Positions 51,380 to 61,319 of a stretch of 64,000 nucleotides of DNA are shown here, one piece after another. Every line of letters starts with the position of its first letter. Within the stretch, counting starts at the first letter, position 1. The stretch spans positions 41,552 to 105,551 of the forward strand of contig JAJKFJ010021028.1 in the NCBI GenBank assembly GCA_027382625.1, read 5' to 3'. The DNA is from Tetmemena sp. SeJ-2015 (Eukaryota > Ciliophora > Spirotrichea > Sporadotrichida > Oxytrichidae). The notes below the pieces were generated by a model, which was not told the DNA's origin, did not search any database, and saw only the letters and a program-made list of their open reading frames with translations. Made by a program: the position numbers and the translations under genes.

Positions 51380-54148
51380 TCACTTCTTTTTCTTTTTGGA
51401 TTTATTTAAATCCTCTTTTTATTCAGCAATCGTTGGTTTTTCTTAATTCAAAGCGGAGTCTAGTTTAGTTTCTTGAAGTAACTAGTCTGATGCCAACTAT
51501 GCCTAAATTTACTGCTTGGAAATAAATTGCTATCCTCTTATCTGACACACCAATTTTTAAATTGCCTCAACTCTTTACAGTTGTGTCCATAGCTTTGCAA
51601 TAATTCTCTTACCAAGCCAAATGAAAATGATAATGATAACTACAAAACTTAGCAGTGATATATCTAACTCCAGGAATTGACTGAAGTACATGGAATGGAA
51701 TTGCTTGGGTCTTAAATGCTCAGATCCGACTTCAAAGAGATAATCAACCCAGTATTCTAGATTCTCAGTTTCGCCTCCCTCCTCTGGACTTGCTTGAGAC
51801 TATTTAATCACACGGGACATTTGCTGTAAGTTAGAGCGGAAGAAATTATTTCGCTCTATGTAAACGAACTACTCAAGCATGTATTAAGCAGTGATAAAAC
51901 TTGTCTAAATTTAATGAAGAGAGCTATAGTTTTTCTTTATAAGGTATATTTCTGATGCAGGAACCGAGGAAATTATCCTTCACATAATAGCAGAACATAT
52001 ACTGATCAAAAACTGAAATGGGATACACTATCATTCATTCAGTAAGTCTACTTTTCTCTCTTGATTTAAAGGAGTTTAAATTGGTACTGCCGCCTCTATT
52101 CCCTCCAAAAAACTGTTCAGGCCTCCATGAGTCACAAAAGCTTTTGTGTGAGGATGATTAAGAAGTGTTACTTGAGGTACAAATGATTGCTTTAATATCT
52201 GTGGAAACATTTTCCTGAAAGCTTGATATTCTGGCTCCTTCAATACCTCATGTAAATAACTTTATTAGATCTCTATATGAGATAATAAATTACTCATCTT
52301 TCTTATGAACGAATACGAAGGCCCATCCATGCCTCCTTGAAGCAGCTTTCATAGCCTCTAGAAGAATCTTAAGCCTTTACTCGCCTGGAGAAAACTGAGT
52401 TCCAAAAGCTACGAGGCATATCTTCGTGTAATTGCTGTAGAATTCCTGAAGTTCTGCGTTCATTTTTAGGTCATTTTCATTTAGCTACTGCTTGAAAACT
52501 GCAGGGATGAATTATATTACAATATCAAGAGTATTTATGATGAACCTTACCGCTGGAGAGCGAGGTATAGGTGGGTTTATTCCTTCATAGCCGAATACTA
52601 AGGTCAAGTTCTAAAGGCGTACGTTATAAGCAGCAAAATTATTCTCGGGTAGCAAGTTCAGATAAGCACGGATTCTGAATGTCCAGATAATGAAGGTCTT
52701 CTGCAGAAACTAAGTGATTTATATCAAAGATTAGTTATATTAATTAGTGATAAAGGTCTGAGCTCTTGCATAGAAAGGCACTTCTGGCATATTTTTGAAG
52801 GCCATCTGCCTTTGAATGTTATACTGAACTGAATTAAGAAGCGGCTCTCCAAGTTTCTAATACAAATCTCCTTCAGCAGGGCCATTCATGATGTGAAGAA
52901 AGAGGGGAATTTCAAAGTAATTAGCTAGCAACTACTGATACTGCATGTGCTCAGATATAAGCATATCGTATTTCTCCTCTTTTATGATCTTATAGAACTC
53001 AAATTATCATTCCACTTCATCTTTTCTGATGAAGTGGAAATTTTAAAAAGCAATGAATAGTACTGGAACATGCGTTCTATATTTGTCATAGAGACATCCC
53101 ATAAATTGAACAAGTTCAAGTTCTTTCTCGAGTAATCTTATACATTTTTGTGTCTTTAGAGGATCTCTGTTGGTATTTGAGGCTCAAAAAGAACTGTCAC
53201 TCCGTACTCCCTTAAATATGCCACATCTTAATGCATGACACCAATTACAATTGTCACATTATAACCCAAAGCTGACAGCCTTTCTGCTATTTAGCAGTTT
53301 ATCTTCATATGGCTTGTACTTGTCATTCCTTTGATAAAAAATTAATGACATTTAAACATATGAGATAAGAATCTTCTTACCCTTGGGGTACTCGAATTTT
53401 TTTAATGGAGATTTAAACTGTCTTTTAGGAGCTTACTAGTGAATCTAAGGTCTTGCCCTATCTTTATTCTGCTGTTAAATCGAAAATATATTTTATTAGG
53501 TATACAATTTTACTAGTTATGGATTGATTGGCTATTTATTGCTTTGAATGTTCGAGCTTTTATATTAACTAAATTGCTTTTCCACATCTCGATACAGTTA
53601 ATTTTCCTCTTCTGGAGTTAGTTTTCTTCCAATTTATTTCTCTTGCTCCTACTTTATTTTCCATTATTAGCAGCTTTAAAATTAATTACAGAATAATTTA
53701 AGGCTATCTTAATTAAAAAATATATTTAAAATTAGCAAACATTATCTTATTTAAAAAAATTTTCAACAAAAATGCTAAAGAAAGAATTATTTCAGATTGG
53801 TCTTCCTTTACATTATTTTTTATCGCAAAATAGTAGCAAAGCTCAGTGTAATAAATCAGAATTGTAATTTATGAGTTTAAAAAGATTTTAATTTGAAAAG
53901 AGTTTCATATAAGTTTAAATAGATTTAACAAAATTAAAGCATATTCCACTTAGATTCAGTTTATATTGATACCTGAGCTCCTCCATATCTTTACTGCGCT
54001 CTGAGTTTTTAGCTTGCTCTTAGTTTATCTTTTGATTATTGTTAGCTTGCTTTTAGTTCTGCTAATTTTCATTCTAGTGGGTGCTTTTCTCAATTGCCTG
54101 TATGCTGGAAAGCTAAAGCAAGATGATCACAGATACTAAGATCATCAT
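51380..54148 (-). CDS. UDP-glycosyltransferase family member 1
   Basis: GT1-type UGT. First MDS has ATG at 54148 with a signal peptide (MMILVSVIILLQLSSIQA), then IES, then a Q-rich stretch (IGRKLTPEEENQLYRDVEKQ). The glycosyltransferase fold starts at KKILIKGMTSTSHMKINCQI and ERLSALGYNVTIVIG. Other motifs: YDMLISEHMQYQQLLANYF, LHIMNGPAEGDLYQKLGEPL, LVFGYEGINPPIPRSP, ICLVAFGTQFSPGEQ and the UGT signature FVPQVTLLNHPHTKAFVTHG followed by GLNSFLEG. C-terminal membrane helix SLLSFVVIIIIFIWLG and lysine-rich cytosolic tail to TGA 51380-51382. Type I ER membrane topology is typical of the family; the acceptor is unknown. Confidence 0.88.
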
Positions 54149-54328
54149 CTTCCTAAAAGATATGGTATAAAACGAGGACATTACTTTCATTTTCATTTCA
54201 CTATATTTCTATCAACTTAATTATTACTTCTAGAAGTTATTAAATCAGTCTTTCTTTAGGGAACAAAAATAAAAAGCATTCATATCTTAAATTTGGTGTT
54301 ATGCTTTAAAACACTGAAACTTTCCTAA

Positions 54329-56485
54329 TCATAAATTACACTAAGCAAAGAGTGAGATATCTAATTAGTAGAAATAGAAGCACAAAAACCGCAAAGAAAG
54401 ATCCATTTCTAGGTATTACACAAAACTCATTTTATGGAAAGTCTTGGATCTCACCAATTCAGTTACTTCGCTATGGAGCAGCATTTAATCTACCCAGTAC
54501 TCAATGTTTTAGTCTCCGTTTAGAGTGTATAGTTTATGGCCCTGGACATTTAAAGCAAGTTGTTTCGGTAGAAATAAAAAAAAGAGGAAATGGAAATTTG
54601 AAGAAATGTTCATTTTCTAGTTCCCATAAAAGGTACATCAAATGATCTGGGTTAATAAAAATTGCAAGAGTAAAAATAAGTGAGTCTGTATGCTGAAAGC
54701 ATTTTCCTAATTTTCTAGCACTTATGTAATTACAAGCTAGGAACTGATCATAATTTGATATAGGCATCACAATCATAAACTTAATCAAATAAGAACACTT
54801 GAATTGTGATCATTGACTTTGCATATTGCTAACCTTCAAAAATACTGTTCTATCCTCCGTGAGTAAGGAATACTTTTGTGTGAGGATGGGCAAGCAGAGT
54901 GGTCTAAGGTACAAAATCCACTTTCAGAATTTATGGATGCCTTTTTATAAGACTCTCAAACATCACTCTCATTTTGGGATTATCATCTTTACAGACGAAC
55001 ACAAAAACTATATTGCAATAATTCATCAATCGTTTACAAAAGCCCATTTGTATTTAAGCTGGTTAGGTTTTAAAGCTGTGAGCATAAATTCCAAGATAGC
55101 TTTAAATTGATGAGCCGCTGGTTTATAGAGAGTTCCAAAAGCAATAAGCATGATGTTTTCATTAATTTGGTAAAACTTTTAGAGCTCTAAACTCATAGAT
55201 TGCTCTATTTTTTAAGCTTGCTATTTATACTTTGGAGGTAAACCTTGTACGTTGCATATTTTTTAAAGAAATAAAATTATGATGGAGTTTATAAACTGAA
55301 CACTAGGAGATCTGGGAATGGGTGGATGAATTCCTTCAAGCCCTAAAACTAAAGTGAGATTTTGCATTCTGTACAAGTCTGAGTCTTCTGCAAAAGGTTT
55401 GATATCCTCTCTTAGGTTTTCGCCTGCTACTTGATAGAACCAGAATTTAAGCCAGCTTTGGTGCAGAACTAGTGTTGCAAAATTTTATGCCCTTCTTTTG
55501 AGCTCATTACCCCGTAGGTTCATAACCAAACCAGACTTATCTGTTCATGTTGTACTAACTCGAGTGAGTGTTAAAAAAACTTATAGACATAAATTAATTG
55601 CATCTATGTTTGGTTCTCTCAGCTTTTAAATCAGTTCATTATCGATTGGTCCATTCATGATGTGAAGAAAGCTAGGTATCTCTAAAAAGTTGACCAGAAC
55701 TTGTAGGTAATTCATTTGTTCAGAGATTATCAAATCGAATTTCTACTATTTAAGCGTTTAATAGAAGTCTAAGTAAAAGAATATTTACACTCCTTAATGA
55801 ATAGCATTTCTAAAAAGGTTTAGTAGTTGAGCATCTTGTTAATACTAACTTTTGCCACATCCCATGAATTAAAGATAGTGGAATAAATTTTAAATTAACT
55901 TATTTGATAAGTGGTGTGATTGAAAGTTGATTATGCGATCTAGTTAATTTCTTTCTTCTAACTTTATGTCAAAGGAGGCTCTGCTAATACGGTGATTCCT
56001 CTATTTAAAAAAAGTGAAATTATTTTAAAATTTCGCATCCTGAAAGTACTCTCATCAAACTACTCCACAATAATAGTGACGTTATATTCTAACTCAGCCA
56101 ATCTCTCTGCAATTCCCGCGTTTATTAAAACATCTATCATAGTAGCATTAAATTACTTATGTTTATTTTGTGATGACTTGAGCCGAGGACTCCTCTTATC
56201 AGTATTTTTTTCTTTGATCTCAAGCTTTTGAGGTTAGTCACTTTTTGCGAATTTTATTTGGAGCTCATTGAACTATGTTTCTTCTCTTAAGTTGTTATTT
56301 ATTCTATCTCTTTTAGGGTGGTACTTGAATTTCACGAAAATTATCTATAATCTCTAGGAAGGATAGTCCCTGAGGATCATAACAAAATTTATAAATGCAT
56401 ATTTTATAAAGAAAAAGATTGTTATTGAAGAGGGCTTTAGAATAAGAGACAAAATAAGATCAAGTAGGAAAGCCAATTGATGCAT
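54329..56485 (-). CDS. UDP-glycosyltransferase family member 2
   Basis: Paralogue of the gene to its left. Likely ATG at 56485 with hydrophobic leader (MHQLAFLLDLILSLILKPSS). Then KKILIRGVLGSSHHKIN, NAGIAERLAELEYNVTIIVE, RGITVLAEPP, TTLLAHPHTKVFLTHGG with QNSIFEG, the donor-side motif MIVMPISNYDQFLACNYIS, EYWVDQMLLHSEVTELVRSK and a C-terminal hydrophobic segment (LSLRFLCFYFYQLDISLFA) to TGA 54329-54331. Many AT-rich breaks, several without an obvious pointer pair, so IES load is high or the copy is decaying. The tail lacks the lysine cluster seen in member 1. Confidence 0.75.
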
Positions 56486-56575
56486 TAGAATGTCATTTTT
56501 ATTACTTATTTACAAATATTAATGTCCATTAATGATAAATTTATCATTCTTATGGAAGAAATTGATAGAAATTAG

Positions 56576-57150
56576 TCAAATCTTTTTATTTTTTCCAGTT
56601 ATTCTACAGATTAAAATACTCACAAGATATAGTAAAACTGATATAGCTGCTTTGAATGAAGTAAAAATCAACATGAAAAGACAAAGCTTCAAATCTAAGT
56701 CTTAATACTGCCACCAGCCAGCTCTATGGAACTAAGGAGATCTTAAAAAGTTTAAACTACTAGAGTGGCCCTCACCATTGGTCGAGTTTTCAAAAGCCAT
56801 TGAAGTTATAAACTCAAACCAGAATTAAAAATCCTCTGGGTCGCTCACCTGCTTCTGTTTGATAACACTCGATAACTGGTTCAAGTTTTATTAGGAGAAC
56901 TCTCCCTCTTCAATTTCGTCTAAGCTTCGAACAAGGTTTTCTGCTTCATAAAATATTATCCCCAATTGATTAAATTCATTATGAGGGACGCATTTCCCAA
57001 TTTGCCTCTCTAGGACTAGGTAGCAGTGCATGAATTAGTCGTACACTGAGATGGGTGATACTATGATAATATATAATGATAGGAACCTGAGCCTCTATGC
57101 TCTCAATGAGTGAGTTTGACCCTCCGTGTGAGACGAACGCCTCTGTTTTT
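56576..57150 (-). CDS. UDP-glycosyltransferase 3' module with membrane anchor (repeat copy 1)
   Basis: Begins at the UGT signature (TEAFVSHGGSNSLIESIE), continues VPIIVSPISVYDQFMHCYLV across a 13-bp IES (pointer TATCAT), GKCVPHNEFYQLGIIFYEAE and FEFITSMAFENSTNGEGHSS, and ends in a real membrane helix (LFMLIFTSFKAAISVLLYLV) with a basic tail TGKNKKI, TGA 56576-56578. It has no N-terminal half of its own: leftwards is member 2, rightwards an unrelated gene. The first 457 bp are nearly identical to 59084-59540 inside member 3, which lacks a membrane helix. Either this is the true 3' end of member 3, or a partial duplicate. Confidence 0.75.
56694..57150. repeat. Direct repeat, copy 1 of 2 (457 bp)
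   Basis: Near-identical to 59084-59540, same orientation, offset 2,390 bp. I count only a handful of single-base differences. Breakpoints are sharp: TCTAAGTC on the left and a T-run after GACGAACGCC on the right. Confidence 0.92.
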
Positions 57151-57274
57151 TTAGTTAATTAATATCAAAATGTTAAGGATAAAGATTGATCCAATTATAA
57201 TTACAATAAAATAACATCTAAAATAAAAGAAATTCACTTTTGGATGATAATGCTATTCATGTCTATTTCAATTC

Positions 57275-58620
57275 TCAATCTTAATCATCATCAGTCTTCT
57301 TGTCAATCTTCATAGTGATTTCTGATGTTTGCTACTAAAGTATGTCATACCAAATCAGAAATGAAGCCATGCCATTAAGAGCGATATTCTTCATAGTGGT
57401 TTCTTGGGCTAATGTTTCTTGTAGCTTGGATAGTACCTAACTTTTATCTGAAGCTTGTTGAGCATGCTCTATCTCTTGCCCAATTTATAGATTTCCGCAA
57501 AGTTCTTTATAGTTGGCCTTGATGAATTCGTACATATCTCTATTTTGGTCTAGCTATGTCTAAGCTCCTATGGTTATGATTTGCTCATCTTCTCTGGCTT
57601 GAATGTTGCTTTCTTAAATTTGTTATATTTAGCTTGGTCTGTTCTCATCCATTTACAATCTTTGCTCAATTATTTGAGGCTAAGTATTTTGATCTGAGTT
57701 TGAGGAAGGAAGTAGAGCATAAGGGTTTTTGTGATACTTAAAAAGAGGCTGATTTTCTCGAGATAAACTATAGATGAAAGTGAGTCCATCACTGCTTATT
57801 TCGATTCAGCAGTATTCAAATATCCATTTATAAAACTATCTTTAATAAATGATTGATAGTTATTTCCATCAAGGAAATCTTTTAGCTAAATTCCAAACTG
57901 TGATTTGTTTGAAAATTCGAATTAAGAATCACTTTTAAACCCTTAGCCCCTAAAGACATCTCCAGTATAGGAGATAGGTGTGGTTACTTTTCCTACAGAG
58001 TCAGGTTAGCCAAACTACATCAGCCCTTCTTGAGAATTATTGGGAGCCATTTAAGTCTTGAAAGTTGTATATTTTCCTCCATACTAAGGGCGCTGCTAGG
58101 GAGGTTCATCAATAACGCCTCTTCTTTTATAATCATAGTTTTAATCACTGGGCTAGCTATCAAATTGATTTCGACAAATTTAATTGTTTAAATCAGCATT
58201 TCTCTTTCCCAGTGCTATGTTGGCATCATCTTTATCGGACATCGTGAATTTTCCTTGAGACATATCAGAGAAATTTGCCTCGTTTGAGGACTATGGCTTT
58301 TTATTTGCAAAATTCCCTTATTTAGCTCCTTAATCTGGATGTGAAGTCCTACCACCAAAATGACTCTAGTTTTAAGAATTCTGATCTTGAGTAGGGTCTT
58401 TTTTAGTCTCTTCCGCTTTATTTGGATCATTCTTGGAGGTGCCTTTGCTTTTATCTTCAACTTTGGATGCGCTCGAAGCATAAAAATTTCAACTCTAATC
58501 AAAATAATTCAAACTAATGTGAAAATTTACATTGTAAATATATTTTTTTGTTGAAGCATCATTCACTTGGTTAACGATGTCTTTGTTACCAATAAATTTC
58601 TAGTTTTGTCGAGGTGGCAT
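57275..58620 (-). CDS. Unknown Q/N-rich protein nested between the UGT repeats
   Basis: Complete gene: ATG 58620 (MPPRQNQKFIGNKDIVNQVN), IES with pointer ATGCTTC, then basic/acidic low complexity (KGTSKNDPNKAEETKKDPT), FSDMSQGKFTMSDKDDANI, RRGVIDEPPQQRPQYGGKYT, ISYTGDVFRGQGFKSDSQF, IQLKDFLDGNNYQSFIKDSF, and a helical C-terminus (DMYEFIKANYKELCGNLQIG; VLSKLQETLAQETTMKNIAL; MASFLIWYDILQQQ) to TGA 57275-57277. No domain recognised. It has no resemblance to the glycosyltransferases around it and lies exactly between the two 457-bp repeats. Confidence 0.75.
58475..58559. other. IES with 7-bp pointer ATGCTTC
   Basis: GAAGCAT on plus at 58475-58481 and 58553-58559; removal joins IVNQVNDAS to SASKVEDKSKG in frame. 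Confidence 0.85.
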
Positions 58621-59037
58621 ACTCTTTATTCACTCACACAAATATCAATTATAAATGAAATTGCAATTAAATTTGATCTACTTGGAAAATATTAGAAATA
58701 GTTTTTAAAAATTAACTTTTGAGTATTCGAAGAGATAATCAAATTAAATCCATATTATCAAGAGAATTAGCATTCAAAGAATATTCAAGTTAGTGAAAGT
58801 TAAAATCGAGGGATTTCTTCTCTTGAAATTCTAAATTTCAAGAATAATAATAGATCCAACTGAGAGCCACTACCTGTTTAAATTTAAGTATCCACTTAGA
58901 GAATCATAATAAATTTAGGTTAGGAATCACTCCTATAAAAAAACAAAACAGTAAAAGTTAATATGCTATTTCTTATTCTTCACTCTCCTTAATTAAGGAA
59001 TCAATCTATGAAGAATTCCAACTACACAAATATAGAA
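58621..59037. other. AT-rich spacer
   Basis: Between the nested gene start and the right-hand repeat; no coding frame recognised. Confidence 0.5.
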
Positions 59038-61207
59038 TCACTTCAAAAATGAAATTTGAAGTTTATTTAGAATTTATTAATTGTCTAAGTCTTAATACTG
59101 CCACCAGCCAGCTCTATGGAACTAAGGAGATCTTAAAAAGTTTAAACTACTAGAGTGGCCCTCATCGTTGGTAGAGTTTTTAAAAGCAATTGAAGTTATA
59201 AACTCAAACCAGAATTAAAAATCCTCTGGGTCGCTCACCTGCTTCTGTTTGATAACACTCGATAACTGGTTCAAGTTTTATTAGGAGAACTCTCCCTCTT
59301 CAATTTCGTCTAAGCTTCGAACAAGGTTTTCTGCTTCATAAAATATTATCCCCAATTGATAAAATTCATTATGAGGAACGCATTTCCCAATTTGCCTCTC
59401 TAGGACGAGGTAGCAGTGCATGAATTAGTCGTACACTGAGATGGGTGATACTATGATAATATATAATGATAGGAACCTGAGCCTCTATGCTCTCAATGAG
59501 TGAGTTTGACCCTCCGTGTGAGACGAACGCCTTTGTTTTTGGGTGATTTAATATTTCAACTTAGGGCACAAATTTGTCTATGTAAATTCGAGGATAGAGA
59601 GAACGCAATCGCTTTGTGATAGCTTAATCCATGGGTGAAGAGATGTTCAAGTCTGATTTAGCATAAACAAAAGCCCATCCTTCATCGTCACTAAATATAT
59701 TAAACTAGATAAGTTGTACTTAGTGGATATGTTTTTCATGAAAGTTATGATTTGATCTTGCTGGTGAGGATTGGGTTTATATTGAGTGCCAAATGCCACC
59801 AAGCATATCTTTCCATATTTCTAAAAGAATTCTCTCAATTCTGGTTTCCAATTTTCGAATCCTTATACAACTTATTACTGCTTGAACTCAGGATAAATTC
59901 TTTCTCTAAATTATTCTATTAAGTATAAAGGATAGATGTATTTGACTGTAGGAGAGGTCGGCAGATTGAATCCAATTAAAGAGTATAAAAATAATGAAAA
60001 TCAAAGGTTTCAAATCATGGAAATATTTTCCTCATCTTATTTAAGTTCATTTTTTCCAAAATGAATATGGTTTCTATAAATTTAAATTGATATTTTTTGA
60101 AGAAAAAACAATGCCTTTAATCTTTCTTCAATCAAAGATATTGATTAATTAGACTTGCACAATTATTTTGATATTTAAACTTTGGTTTTAATTAGGATTG
60201 ACTCCTTCTATGTTGAGAATAAGTGTGAAATTTTGAGTTCTTTCGTTCGACGCTAAGTCCAACAATTCACTAGGTATAATATTTTGCAGTTTCTTTTGAA
60301 AACTCTTTTCAACTAAAGATCTTTATGCTAAGAAGGCATAATAAATAAATTAAAGCTAAGAGAGTGGCGAAGTTTTGAAGTCGGTAGATGAATTAAGAAG
60401 AGGGCCTGTCTAAAAAGAGAAACTGACGAATGAGGTTCTGATGAGTGGAGTGAGCTACAAATTCATTTGATTTCTAGTAGAGCTCCGCCTCTCCTGGGCC
60501 ATTCATAATTTAGATGAACAGAGGGATCTCCAAATAATTAGCTAATGCAAAAGTTATTTTGAATAATATGGGACAATTTTAAAATAGGTTTAAAACCTAC
60601 TGATACTGCATCTACTCAGAGATAAGAACATCAAACTTGAGTTGCTTCAAGTGACTGTAGAATGCAAACTAGTGATTGAAGATTGAGTCAATGTGATTAC
60701 CCACATTTGTCCACATACTTTCAATACTGGCTGCACTTTAACCAAAAGCAGGCATGGATTTAAGCTTCGTCAAAGTTTACTTCAGTGAATCTGGAGCTAT
60801 CTAATTGTAAATTGCGTGCCAATCGATGAAAGCGGTGATGCTATTATTTTAAAGTGCAGTTGGTTCTCTTTTTGGGGTTAGATATTCTTGGACTAACTTA
60901 TGGTGTTTAAGTTATACCTCTCGAGGGATAGGTGGCTCGAAGAATACCTTCACTCCTTTATGCTTCAAAACTTCCACTTAAACTATTTAATCGTAGGTGA
61001 AGAGTGATAGAATAAGATTTAGGATTAAGGATCATAGCCTCTGAAAATTATTGATACTTCATGACCCATGTCTTTTAAGAGAGCAGCTATTCCTGAATTT
61101 ATTTTAACATGGCTTGAGCTAGGTACTCCCTTAATCAGGATTTTTAAGCTTTAGATCTGCTCCAAAATACTGAAGATGGTAATTATTAAAAGGATTCTCT
61201 GAAGCAT
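59038..61207 (-). CDS. UDP-glycosyltransferase family member 3
   Basis: ATG 61207 with signal peptide (MLQRILLIITIFSILEQIQS), then LKILIKGVPSSSHVKINSGI, ALLKDMGHEVSIIF, FDVLISEQMQYQ, CLVAFGTQYKPNPHQQ, and at 59530-59545 the signature HPKTKAFVSHGG, where repeat copy 2 starts. Through copy 2 the frame runs VPIIVSPISVYDQFMHCYLV ... FEFITSIAFKNSTNDEGHSS and ends QDLDNQQILNKLQISFLK with TGA 59038-59040, lacking the membrane helix of its paralogues. If the 3' end were taken from copy 1 (56576-57150), the usual anchor would be restored. Larger IESs near 59975-60200 and 60540-60600. Confidence 0.85.
59084..59540. repeat. Direct repeat, copy 2 of 2 (457 bp)
   Basis: Partner of 56694-57150. Continuous with the rest of member 3 on its right side. 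Both copies contain the same 13-bp IES (59459-59471 here). Confidence 0.92.
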
Positions 61208-61319
61208 TAGTCTATATTTTTGTAAAAAAGAAATGAGTGTGATTTTATATTAACAAGTTCTTTAATTAATTTCAATCAATTTAGCACTTGAGAGTAAATA
61301 CGAGAATAATATAAATGCT

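Noticed and set aside
54352..54645. 97-codon plus-strand frame with faint resemblance to an ISXO2/Merlin transposase
   Set aside because: The minus strand here encodes the conserved C-terminal part of glycosyltransferase member 2 (EYWVDQMLLHSEVTELVRSK, aligned to EYWVDYLFEVGSEHLRPKQF of member 1), so the plus frame is a shadow.
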